DNA of 64,000 bases from CAYFKJ01 sp964528595. GTDB lineage: Bacteria; Pseudomonadota; Alphaproteobacteria; UBA2966. Position numbers and translations under genes: made by a program. Location: NCBI GenBank assembly GCA_964528595.1, contig CAZGTM010000005.1, positions 1-64,000 on the forward strand. The letters run 5' to 3'. Below are positions 34,658 to 43,711 of this stretch, in pieces. Position 1 is the stretch's first letter; each line of letters opens with the position of its first letter. The notes beneath the pieces were generated by a model. The model saw only the letters and a program-made list of their open reading frames with translations, did not search any database and was not told the DNA's origin.

Positions 34658-34699
34658 TCTCTCACCTGACGGTCGCTGAACGGCCCGCTGGGCCGAAGC

Positions 34700-35074
34700 T
34701 CAGGATTGGCGGCGTTCGTCCCGCTTTTCCTTGATGCGGGCCTTCTTGCCGCGCAGCTCACGCAGGTAGTAGAGCTTGGCGCGGCGCACCGCACCCCGGC
34801 GCATGACCTGGATCTCGGCGATTTGAGGCGTGTAGAGCGGAAATACGCGCTCGACGCCTTCGCCGTAGGAGATTTTGCGCACCGTGAACGATGAATTGAT
34901 GCCGCGGTTCTTGCGGGCGATGCAGACGCCCTCGAAGGCCTGAAGGCGCTCGCGGGTGCCCTCGACGACCTTGACGCTGACGCGCAGCGTATCGCCGGGT
35001 CCGAATTCCGGTACCGGGCGGTTGGCGGCGAGCTTGTCAGCTTGCTCTTGTTCGATTTCCTGTAGCAAATTCAT
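34700..35074 (-). CDS. rplS: 50S ribosomal protein L19
   Basis: A 124-residue ribosomal protein located at the 30S-50S interface. It has the family pattern FGPGDTLRVSVKVVEGTRER, then QAFEGVCIARKNRGINSSFTV, and a basic C-terminus LRGKKARIKEKR. It is last of the rpsP-rimM-trmD-rplS group, 19 bp after trmD. Confidence 0.96.
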   Translation of the reverse strand: MNLLQEIEQEQADKLAANRPVPEFGPGDTLRVSVKVVEGTRERLQAFEGVCIARKNRGINSSFTVRKISYGEGVERVFPLYTPQIAEIQVMRRGAVRRAKLYYLRELRGKKARIKEKRDERRQS

Positions 35075-35093
35075 CGTCTTCGTCCTTGTGCTG

Positions 35094-35858
35094 TTACGGT
35101 GTACGCGACTTGGCGGCCAGATATTGGTCCCAGAGGTCGGGTCTCCGTTTCCTCGTTAAATTCTCAGAGCATTCGAGCCGCCATTCCGCGATGCGTCCGT
35201 GATGACCGGACATCAACGTTTCAGGCACCTCTCGCCCTTCCCACACTTGTGGCCGGGTGTACTGGGGGTATTCCAGCAAACCCTGCTCAAAACTATCCTG
35301 CGCCAGCGACCGGGGCTCTCCGACGACCCCCGGCAACAGGCGCACACTTGCATCAATCAGCGCCATTGCCGCCGGCTCGCCGCCGGATAGGACAAAATCG
35401 CCCAGACTGATCTCTTCAATTCCTCTCGCCTCGATGACACGTTCGTCGATGCCTTCGAAACGGCCGCAAAGCAGGACAACGCCCGGTCCTTGCGAAATTT
35501 CCCTCACCCGCGCCTGATCGAGGCGCCGGCCGCGGGGGCTGAGGTACAACAGCGGCGGGGCGTCTTTCCCTGCCGCCGCATGTGCTCTCTCCATCGTCCC
35601 GTCGATGGCCGCGCCCAGAATATCGGGCCGCATGACCATGCCGGGGCCGCCGCCGAACGGCGTATCGTCGACGGAGCGGTGTTTATCGCTCGCAAAGCCG
35701 CGAATGTCCACCGTTTCCAGTCCCCACAGGCCATTTTCCAAAGCCCGCCCGGCCAGCGACAAACCCAGGGGTCCGGGGAACATTTCCGGAAACAGGGTGA
35801 GCACCCAGGCCGTCCAGGCCGGGTCGTTCGCGTCGGTATCAGCGGCGGGCTCCGTCAC
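35094..35858 (-). CDS. trmD: tRNA (guanosine(37)-N1)-methyltransferase
   Basis: A 254-residue SPOUT methyltransferase modifying G37 of tRNAs with S-adenosylmethionine. Motifs VDDTPFGGGPGMVMRPD, YLSPRGRRLDQ, LLCGRFEGIDERV and SLGDFVLSGGE form the knotted active site. The first about 12 residues are an extra acidic leader. Its ATG overlaps the rimM stop by 4 bp. Confidence 0.96.
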   Translation of the reverse strand: MTEPAADTDANDPAWTAWVLTLFPEMFPGPLGLSLAGRALENGLWGLETVDIRGFASDKHRSVDDTPFGGGPGMVMRPDILGAAIDGTMERAHAAAGKDAPPLLYLSPRGRRLDQARVREISQGPGVVLLCGRFEGIDERVIEARGIEEISLGDFVLSGGEPAAMALIDASVRLLPGVVGEPRSLAQDSFEQGLLEYPQYTRPQVWEGREVPETLMSGHHGRIAEWRLECSENLTRKRRPDLWDQYLAAKSRTP

Positions 35859-36409
35859 TTGGCCTTTTTTCTCCTCTTCTTTCTCGCTTTCGTTTTGGCC
35901 GACCCGCTTTCCAGCAGCTCCGCCGGTACGTCGACGACCAAGCGGCCGTTCTCCAGGTCGATCTCCGGGACCGCTTCCGCCGTAAACGGCAGCAGCACCG
36001 GCATTTCGCCGTCGCGCTCGATCTCGATCACGTCGCCGGCGCCGAAATCCTGCAGCGCCTTGACCGAGCCGAGCGTCGTGCCGTCCGGCAATTCCGCCGC
36101 CAGGCCGAGCAGGTCGGCGTGGTAGAACTCGCCGTCGCCGGGCTGCGGCAGGGCCTCCCGCTCGACATAAAGCTCCAGTCCCTTCAGGGCTTCCGCCGCA
36201 TCGCGATCGGCCACCCCTTCGAACGTCAGCGCCGCGCCGTTCTTCGCCGGCTTGACCGACTGCACGTCGAAGCGGCGTTTGCCGTCACGGTCGCTGAGGC
36301 TGCCGTAGGCGCCGATATCGGCGGCATCCCGGGTGAAGGTCTTGACGTGGACCTCACCCCGCACGCCGCGCGCGCCCGTCACAATGCCCAGGCAAAGGCG
36401 CTTCGACAT
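35855..36409 (-). CDS. rimM: 16S rRNA processing protein RimM
   Basis: A 184-residue 30S assembly factor that binds S19. It starts LCLGIVTGARGVRGEVHVKT and has a PRC-barrel region around FYHADLLGLAAELPDG. The C-terminus is a basic KTKARKKRRKKAK tail, longer than usual. Order rpsP-rimM-trmD-rplS supports the call. Confidence 0.94.
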   Translation of the reverse strand: MSKRLCLGIVTGARGVRGEVHVKTFTRDAADIGAYGSLSDRDGKRRFDVQSVKPAKNGAALTFEGVADRDAAEALKGLELYVEREALPQPGDGEFYHADLLGLAAELPDGTTLGSVKALQDFGAGDVIEIERDGEMPVLLPFTAEAVPEIDLENGRLVVDVPAELLESGSAKTKARKKRRKKAK

Positions 36410-36432
36410 GGACCGTTCCGGGAAAGCCCGCC

Positions 36433-37008
36433 TTAGGAGGCTTTCTCTTCCTCAGCGGTTTCCTCGGCAGGCGCCTCTTCGGCGGCGGCTTCTTCAGCAG
36501 GAGCCTCTTCCTCGGCGGGCGCTTCCTCAGCGGCTGCTTCTTCCTCGGCCGGTGCCTCCTCGGCGGCGGCTTCTTCTGCAGGAGCCTCTTCCTCGGCAGG
36601 CGCCTCTTCTGCGGCTTCCTCAGCCGGCGCTTCTTCCTCGGCCGGTGCGGCGGCAGCCTCTTCAGCGGCCTTCTTGGCTTCCTCGGCCTCGGCCATGCGT
36701 TCCTGCGCCTTGGCCTTGGGCTTGGCTTTCTGCGGGTTGTTGCGCTGGGCCGGCATCTCGATGATGTTGGCCTCACCCAGGAAGCGGGCGACACGGTCGG
36801 TCGGCACGGCGCCGTGGCCGAGCCAGTGCTTGATGCGCTCCTCGTTCAAGTTGACGCGGTTGGCGTCGTCCTTCTTCAGCAACGGATTGTAGGTGCCCAC
36901 CTTTTCGATGAAACGGCCGTCGCGCGGACTGCGCACGTCGGCGATGACAACGCGGTAGTAGGGGCGCTTTTTGGCGCCACCGCGCGCCAGTCTGATCTTA
37001 AGTCCCAT
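36433..37008 (-). CDS. rpsP: 30S ribosomal protein S16 with long acidic Ala/Glu/Pro tail
   Basis: A 191-residue S16, about twice the usual length. Residues 1-85 are normal (KIRLARGGAKKRPYYRVV, DGRFIEKVGTYNPL). After a Lys/Ala bridge, residues about 100-190 are tandem EEAPAEE/EEAAAEE units, strongly acidic and Ala-rich. Similar shorter tails occur in alphaproteobacterial S16. The tail cannot lie within the S16 rRNA-binding fold and is probably a flexible surface extension. Located 66 bp after ffh. Confidence 0.94.
   Translation of the reverse strand: MGLKIRLARGGAKKRPYYRVVIADVRSPRDGRFIEKVGTYNPLLKKDDANRVNLNEERIKHWLGHGAVPTDRVARFLGEANIIEMPAQRNNPQKAKPKAKAQERMAEAEEAKKAAEEAAAAPAEEEAPAEEAAEEAPAEEEAPAEEAAAEEAPAEEEAAAEEAPAEEEAPAEEAAAEEAPAEETAEEEKAS
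36436..36690. repeat. rpsP: Degenerate tandem repeat encoding the S16 acidic tail
   Basis: Near-identical units built from GCCTCTTC, CTCGGC and GGCGGC blocks repeat across the 3' part of rpsP. Unit copies differ at third codon positions and in length, consistent with slipped-strand expansion. The region is a likely site of length variation between strains. Confidence 0.8.
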
Positions 37009-37074
37009 GGTTTCTTTCGTCCTTCTGGTTGGTCGTATTCGTGAAATTCAATGAAAGTTCTATGCGTTAACGAA

Positions 37075-38445
<1,371 letters not shown>

Positions 38446-38472
38446 ATATCCGCAAGAACTTCAAACACACGC

Positions 38473-38508
38473 AAAAAACACCAGTGTGCGAAACCTCGCA
38501 GACTGGTG
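38473..38508 (-). terminator. Intrinsic terminator inside the apparent ffh leader
   Basis: On the minus strand CACCAGT-c-TGCG pairs with CGCA-c-ACTGGTG around a 6-nt loop, followed immediately by six T residues (38473-38478). It ends about 28 nt before the ffh ATG at 38445. No minus-strand gene precedes it, only the plus-strand SLC13 gene. It therefore either ends a short leader RNA, acting as an attenuator, or a small RNA transcribed toward ffh. Confidence 0.75.
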
Positions 38509-38555
38509 GACACCCTTGGGCGCGGGAAAACTGATAAATCCCGAAATCGAGGCGG

Positions 38556-38584
38556 AATTTGCCTGCGAGCGCGGGTGTTGTCAA
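38556..38584 (-). promoter_or_regulatory. Candidate promoter for ffh
   Basis: A perfect -35 TTGACA (38584-38579, minus strand) is followed 17 bp later by CAAATT (38561-38556), a weak -10. The transcript would begin near 38549 and carry the terminator hairpin in a leader of about 100 nt. Confidence 0.4.
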
Positions 38585-38677
38585 GGCCTGCGTTCGGTTG
38601 ACCTTGCTGCGGCCAAATGTCGTATTGGGGGCCGTTGGGCGACGGCCGAAAATGGCGGCGAACGAAACGCGGGTGAT

Positions 38678-40120
38678 ATGCGCAGAAGTTACCAGAATAT
38701 CGGTCTGATCGTCGGTCCGTTGTTGGCGGCCGGCGTACTGCTGTCGCCGGCGCCGTCGGGCATGCCGGACGCCGCCTGGTCGGTCGCCGCCGTGGCGGTT
38801 CTGATGGCCGTCTGGTGGTCGACGGAGGCGCTGCCGGTGGCGGTGACGGCGTTGCTGCCGCTGGTCGCGTTTCCCCTGTTCGGCGTCGCGCCCATCAGGA
38901 CCGCGGCGGCGCCCTTCGCCCATCCGCTGATCTTCCTGTTCCTCGGCGGGTTTCTGATCGCGCTGGCGATGCAGCGCTGGAACCTGCACCGCCGCATCGC
39001 CCTGACCATCGCCGCCAACATCGGCGACCATCCGGCGGCGCTGGTCGGCGGTTTCATGGCCGCCGCCGCCTTCCTCAGCATGTGGGTGAGCAACACGGCC
39101 ACGACCATGATGCTGCTGCCGGTCGCCTTGTCGGTCGTGCTGGTCACGTTGCCCCAGGACGACGGCGACGACGACACCCGCAACTTCGCCATCTGCATGA
39201 TGCTGGGCGTGGCTTACGGCGCCAGCATCGGCGGCCTCGGCACCCTGATCGGCTCGCCGCCCAACGCCCTATTCGCGGCCTACATGGCGGAGAACCACGG
39301 CTTCGAGATCGGCTTCGTCGGCTGGATGGCGGTCGGCCTGCCGCTGGTTGTCGTCCTGTTGCCGATCGCCTGGTTCGTTTTGGTTCGGCTGATCTATCCC
39401 TTCCGCCTGCACGGCGGCGCTGGGGCCGATGTGGTGGCGGGGGAGCTGCGCGGCATGGGTCCGCTCTCCACGCCGGAGCTTCGGGTGGCGTTGATCTTTC
39501 TCACCGTTGCGGCGATGTGGATCTGCCGCCCCTGGCTCGCCGGCTTGCCCGGCCTCGGCGGTCTGTCGGATGCCGGCATAGCCCTGCTGGGCGGTTTCGC
39601 GATGTTCGTCGTCCCCGCTCGCAGGATGGGCCTCGAGGGGCCGTTCCTAATGGACTGGGAGAGTGCGGTTAAGCTTCCCTGGGGGGTGCTCTTGTTGTTC
39701 GGCGGCGGACTGAGCTTGGCGTCGGCGGTGTCGGCGACGGGTCTGGCCGCCTGGATCGGCGACGCCCTCGGCGGCCTAGCGGGCTGGCCGGTGGTGGCCG
39801 TCGTGCTGGTGATCGCGGGCGTGGTGATCTTTCTCACGGAATTGACCAGCAACACGGCAACCGCCGCCGCCTTTCTGCCGGTGGTGGCGGCGTTGGCACC
39901 CCTGATCGGCCTCGATCCCGTCACGCTGGCGCTGCCCGCCGCCCTGGCCGCCAGTTGCGCCTATATGCTGCCGGTGGCGACGCCGCCCAACGCCATCGTC
40001 TACAGCTCCGGCCATGTCAGCGTGCCCCAGATGGTGCGGGCGGGTTTCATCCTCAATCTCGTGGCGATGGGGCTGATCGCGGCGCTGGCGTTTGTCTGGG
40101 TACCGATCATTAGTGGATAG
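38678..40120 (+). CDS. SLC13 (DASS)-family sodium/dicarboxylate-type permease
   Basis: A 480-residue polytopic membrane protein. It carries two SNTAT motifs (MWVSNTATTMMLLP and LTSNTATAAAFLP) and the GSPPNA motif, diagnostic of divalent anion:sodium symporters. A longer open frame extends upstream to 38297 over ffh, but ATG 38678 (MRRSYQN, with GGGTG before it) matches the family start. Substrate is probably a dicarboxylate or similar anion. It stands alone between divergent ffh and convergent livF. Confidence 0.88.
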   Translation: MRRSYQNIGLIVGPLLAAGVLLSPAPSGMPDAAWSVAAVAVLMAVWWSTEALPVAVTALLPLVAFPLFGVAPIRTAAAPFAHPLIFLFLGGFLIALAMQRWNLHRRIALTIAANIGDHPAALVGGFMAAAAFLSMWVSNTATTMMLLPVALSVVLVTLPQDDGDDDTRNFAICMMLGVAYGASIGGLGTLIGSPPNALFAAYMAENHGFEIGFVGWMAVGLPLVVVLLPIAWFVLVRLIYPFRLHGGAGADVVAGELRGMGPLSTPELRVALIFLTVAAMWICRPWLAGLPGLGGLSDAGIALLGGFAMFVVPARRMGLEGPFLMDWESAVKLPWGVLLLFGGGLSLASAVSATGLAAWIGDALGGLAGWPVVAVVLVIAGVVIFLTELTSNTATAAAFLPVVAALAPLIGLDPVTLALPAALAASCAYMLPVATPPNAIVYSSGHVSVPQMVRAGFILNLVAMGLIAALAFVWVPIISG

Positions 40121-40133
40121 CTTGTTTCTTTGC

Positions 40134-40233
40134 GGCTCCACCCCCACCCAACCCTCCCCCGTCAAGGGGGAGGGCTAGAAGGAGGCAATGTGAGTTCCTT
40201 CCCCCTGGCGGGGGAAGGGCAGGATGGGGGGGG
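40134..40233 (+). repeat. Palindromic intergenic repeat, copy 1
   Basis: Two G-C stems are present: CCCTCCCCC...GGGGGAGGG and TTCCCCC...GGGGGAA, bounded by GGCTCCACCCCCACCCAACC and GGATGGGGGG. A second copy in the opposite orientation is at 48831-48945, conserved in its ends and stems but not in the linker between them. This is a REP-like mobile palindromic element; here it sits between convergent SLC13 and livF genes. Confidence 0.85.
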
Positions 40234-40256
40234 ACGATCTCGAATGCCGGCGCGGC

Positions 40257-40973
40257 TTAACCGGAAATGCCAATCAATTGCTCCAACTTGGCTTCGTCGT
40301 CACGTAAGCTTTGGTTGTCGCCGTCGTAGACGATGCGGCCGCGGTCGAGCACCACGGTGCGTTCGGAGAAATTGAGCGCCACGCGGGTGTTCTGCTCCAC
40401 CAGGATCATCGAGATGCCGCCTTCCTCGCGCAGCCGCGCCATGACTTTGACCAGTTCATCGACGATCACCGGGGCCAGGCCCTCGCTGGGCTCGTCCATC
40501 AGCAGCACGCGCGGGTTTGTCATCAGCGCCCGGGCGATAGCCAGCATCTGCTGTTCGCCGCCAGACAGCTGGTTGCCCATGTTGCTGCGGCGCTCGGCCA
40601 GATTGGGAAAGAGGTCATAGAGCGCGTCGGTCGTCCAGTCGCCCGGCTGCGCGCCCACTGTCAGGTTTTCCGTGACCGTCAGGGAGGGAAAGATTTCGCG
40701 CTCCTGCGGCACGTAGCCGAGGCCCCGGTTGGCCCGGCGGAACGACTCCAGCGCGGTAATGTCCTCGGAGCCCAACCGGATGGCGCCGTGGTGCACTGTG
40801 GTGTGGCCCATCACGGTGGCCAGCAAGGTGGTCTTGCCGACGCCGTTGCGGCCGATGACGCTGATGCTTTCGCCCGCCGCCAGGCTCAACGATACCTCTT
40901 CGAGCACCATGGTTTCGCCGTATCCGGCGGTGAGGCCTTCGACCGCCAACGCCGCCTGTGCGGGATCAGCCAT
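40257..40973 (-). CDS. livF: LIV-type ABC transporter ATP-binding protein LivF
   Basis: A 238-residue ATPase with Walker A SVIGRNGVGKTTLLAT, signature LSGGEQQMLAIARAL and Walker B VLLMDEPSEGLAP. The D-loop text is LivF-like (branched-chain amino acid family). It overlaps livG by 8 bp and is last in a five-gene operon starting at 44929. The branch may import amides or aromatic acids rather than leucine. Confidence 0.9.
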   Translation of the reverse strand: MADPAQAALAVEGLTAGYGETMVLEEVSLSLAAGESISVIGRNGVGKTTLLATVMGHTTVHHGAIRLGSEDITALESFRRANRGLGYVPQEREIFPSLTVTENLTVGAQPGDWTTDALYDLFPNLAERRSNMGNQLSGGEQQMLAIARALMTNPRVLLMDEPSEGLAPVIVDELVKVMARLREEGGISMILVEQNTRVALNFSERTVVLDRGRIVYDGDNQSLRDDEAKLEQLIGISG

Positions 40974-41721
40974 GCTTGGCCTCGCCGAGATAGACCGCCT
41001 GGACTTCCTGGCTGGCCGCGATTTCGTCCGGTTCGCCTTCCGCCATGATGGCGCCCTGGACCAGCACGGTGATGCGCTGGGCGAAGCGGAACACGACGTC
41101 CATGTCGTGTTCGATGATCAGGACGGCGATGTCCTTGGGCAGGCCGTCGACGGCGTCCAGGATGATGTGGCTTTCGGCACTGGGCACGCCGGCGGCGGGT
41201 TCGTCGAGCAGCAATACCTTGGGTTCGAGCGCCAGGGCGATGGCGATCTCAACCAGGCGCTGGCGGCCGTAAGGCAGTTCGTGGATCTCGGTCAGCGCAT
41301 CGGCTTCTACCTTCATGACGCTCAGAAGACGGGCGGCTTCCTCGATGACCTCGGTATTGGCGCCCGCCGGTTTGAACAGGCGGGTGGCGAGCCCCATGTG
41401 CTCCGAGACGGCGAGACAGAGGTTTTCGATCACCGTCAGGCCCATGAACAGGGAATTGATCTGGAAGGTTCGGGCGATGCCCGACTTCACCCGTTGCGCC
41501 TGGGAGCGCGACGAAATGTCCTGACCGTCCAGCAATACGGTACCTTCGCTCGGCTGCAGGACACCGGTCAGCAGGTTGATGAAGGTGGTCTTGCCCGCGC
41601 CGTTCGGTCCGATCAGCGCATGGCGGGCGCCGGGCTCAAGCTTAAAATCAAGGTGGCGGGCGACGGCCAGCGCGCCGAAGTTCTTACTCAGACCCCGGGT
41701 TTCCAGCACCGCCTCGGTCAT
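40966..41721 (-). CDS. livG: LIV-type ABC transporter ATP-binding protein LivG
   Basis: A 251-residue ATPase, Walker A ALIGPNGAGKTTFIN, Walker B KVLLLDEPAAGVP, and the long post-signature segment typical of LivG. Signature region is LPYGRQRLVEIAIAL, a common LivG variant of LSGGQ. Stop overlaps livF start; start overlaps the livM stop by 4 bp. Confidence 0.9.
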   Translation of the reverse strand: MTEAVLETRGLSKNFGALAVARHLDFKLEPGARHALIGPNGAGKTTFINLLTGVLQPSEGTVLLDGQDISSRSQAQRVKSGIARTFQINSLFMGLTVIENLCLAVSEHMGLATRLFKPAGANTEVIEEAARLLSVMKVEADALTEIHELPYGRQRLVEIAIALALEPKVLLLDEPAAGVPSAESHIILDAVDGLPKDIAVLIIEHDMDVVFRFAQRITVLVQGAIMAEGEPDEIAASQEVQAVYLGEAKHG

Positions 41722-42722
41722 GACGACCTCTGCTTAATTCGCACACCCAAATCCTCGAACAGCCCGAACAGGCCCCGTCGGGCGAACAGGACGGTGAGGA
41801 TCAGGGCAATGCCGATGGCGAATTGCCAGTAGGGCTGGTCGGTGCCGAGAATCTGCTCGGTCATGTTCTCCAATATCTTGAAGACCAACGCCCCCAAGAA
41901 AGCGCCGTAGAGCCGCCCGGTGCCGCCCAGGATCAGCATGATCAGCACCTCGCCCGACAGTTCAAAGGCGTAGACGCTGGTGGTGACGTTGCCCTGCACC
42001 TGGACCCAGAGCGCCCCGGCGACGCCGGCGATGGCGGCCGAAATGATGTAGGCCGTGACCTGGCGCGAATGCACCGGCGTGCCGATGGCGTACATGCGTT
42101 GCGGGTTTTCGCGGATGCCGACCAGAGCCCGGCCAAACGGCGAATTGACGATGACGCGGATCAGCAGGAAGCCGAGGAAGAGGATCGCCAGGGCATAGAG
42201 ATAGGCGCTGGTGTACCACAGCAGGTCGAGCTCGAATAAGCCGAGGACGTCGGAATTGGTAAAATTTATGCCGTCGAAACCGCCGGTTATCTCATCGAAG
42301 TCGTTGGCCAGCTCCTGTAGCATGATGGTGGCCGCGAGGGTTAGCACCAACAATGTTAACCCGGTCGTTCGCAATATGACCCAGCCCGAGACAAAGCCGA
42401 GGATGGCGGCGCAGACGGCCCCGCCGAGCAGGCCGAGCAGCGGGTCGGGGACGCCGTTTGTTGCCATCAGGGCGGTGACGTAGGCGCCGGTGCCGAAAAA
42501 AGCCGTGTGTCCCAGCGAGACGATGCCGGCGTAGCCGACGATCAGGTCGAGCGACAGGGCAAAGAGGATCATCACCAGGATCTGCGTCGCCAGCAGGCGG
42601 TAGCCGGGCAGGGCGAAGAAGACGGCGATGGCCAGGATCCAGGGGATCGCCTCGGCCCAGTGCATGCGGTGGCGCGATTGCAGGAAACCGATGGCCGATT
42701 GTGTCGTAGAGAGGTCGGTCAT
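41718..42722 (-). CDS. livM: LIV-type ABC transporter permease LivM
   Basis: A 334-residue polytopic permease with YAGIVSLGHTAFFGTGAYV and RVIVNSPFGRALVGIRENP, diagnostic of LivM. ATG 42722 (MTDLSTTQ) lies 4 bp after the livH stop and is preferred to a TTG six codons earlier that would overlap it. Confidence 0.9.
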   Translation of the reverse strand: MTDLSTTQSAIGFLQSRHRMHWAEAIPWILAIAVFFALPGYRLLATQILVMILFALSLDLIVGYAGIVSLGHTAFFGTGAYVTALMATNGVPDPLLGLLGGAVCAAILGFVSGWVILRTTGLTLLVLTLAATIMLQELANDFDEITGGFDGINFTNSDVLGLFELDLLWYTSAYLYALAILFLGFLLIRVIVNSPFGRALVGIRENPQRMYAIGTPVHSRQVTAYIISAAIAGVAGALWVQVQGNVTTSVYAFELSGEVLIMLILGGTGRLYGAFLGALVFKILENMTEQILGTDQPYWQFAIGIALILTVLFARRGLFGLFEDLGVRIKQRSS

Positions 42723-42726
42723 CCGG

Positions 42727-43602
42727 TCAGGCCTTCCCAAGCAGGCCTTGCGGGCGCACCAGCAGGACCAGGATGGTCACTGCGAAAATGACGAAAGCGC
42801 CGCCCTCGGGGAAGAGGTACTTGCCGGCAAAGTCGATGATGCCGAGCAGCATGGCGGCGAAGAAGGTGCCGCGAATGTTGCCCAGGCCGCCCACCGCCAC
42901 AACGATGAGGAAGACCACGAGGTATTCGAAGGCGAAGACCGGCTTGATGCCGCCCAGGATCTGGATGCCCAAGCCGCCACCGATGGCCGCCATGCCGCTG
43001 CCCAGCGCGAAGGTCCAGGTGAAGATGCGGTCGGTGTTGATGCCGCAGCTTTCAGCCATGCGCCGGTTGTCGACGGCGGCGCGGATCTGCGCGCCGATGC
43101 GGGTGCGCTCCAGGCCGTAGAACAGCCCGGCGACGATCGCCCCGCCCGCCACGATCATGAAGGCGCGGTAGCTCGGGATGGTCTTGAAACCGAGATCGAC
43201 GCTGCCTTTGAGGAACTCGGGCAACTGGATCAGCATCGGATCGGGCCCCCAGATGAAGGTCACCACGGCGATGGACGAAAACACCAGGCCGATGGTGAGC
43301 AACACCTGATCGAGCTCCGGCCGGCGGTAGAGCCGACGGTAGAGCACGCGTTCGAAGGGGATGCTGATCAGGGCGATGACGATGAAGGCCAGCACCAGGG
43401 AAACCAGAAAGGGCACGCCGGCGCGGCTGACCAGGGTCGCCGTGACGTAACCCCCGGCCATGGCGAAGGCGCCGTGGGCCAAGTTGGCGAAGCCCATCAG
43501 GCCCATGGTGATCGACAACCCGACCGACACGATAAACAGCAGCATCGAGTAGGCCAGTCCGAAGACCAGAATGGTCGTGAGTTCGTTAATAAAGGAAGAC
43601 AT
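42727..43602 (-). CDS. livH: LIV-type ABC transporter permease LivH
   Basis: A 291-residue permease with GLSITMGLMGFANLAHGAF near the N-terminus and GGLGNIRGTFFAAMLLGII near the C-terminus, typical LivH segments. It is 109 bp downstream of the receptor gene, with a strong hairpin in between. Confidence 0.9.
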   Translation of the reverse strand: MSSFINELTTILVFGLAYSMLLFIVSVGLSITMGLMGFANLAHGAFAMAGGYVTATLVSRAGVPFLVSLVLAFIVIALISIPFERVLYRRLYRRPELDQVLLTIGLVFSSIAVVTFIWGPDPMLIQLPEFLKGSVDLGFKTIPSYRAFMIVAGGAIVAGLFYGLERTRIGAQIRAAVDNRRMAESCGINTDRIFTWTFALGSGMAAIGGGLGIQILGGIKPVFAFEYLVVFLIVVAVGGLGNIRGTFFAAMLLGIIDFAGKYLFPEGGAFVIFAVTILVLLVRPQGLLGKA

Positions 43603-43649
43603 CGTTTAGCAGGGTACTAACAAAGGGAAGCGGTACACTAGGAGAGAAT

Positions 43650-43682
43650 CCAGCCGATCCCATGGGTCTCGGGATCGGCTGG
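43650..43682 (-). terminator. Perfect hairpin between the ABC receptor and livH genes
   Basis: CCAGCCGATCCC (43650-43661) and GGGATCGGCTGG (43671-43682) form a perfect 12-bp stem with a 9-nt loop. The minus-strand 3' flank is ATTCTCTCC, only weakly T-rich. It probably raises receptor expression over the permeases by partial termination or mRNA 3'-end protection. Confidence 0.75.
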
Positions 43683-43711
43683 TGTCTCTGGCAAGGGTTT
43701 CGGCGCGGTAA

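Noticed and set aside
32672..34669. 665-codon plus-strand open frame opposite leuD-leuC
   Set aside because: leuC and leuD are unmistakable on the minus strand; the long antisense frame follows from codon bias.
36436..36690. CRISPR-like array
   Set aside because: The short repeats lie in frame inside rpsP and encode an acidic tail; there are no unique spacers.
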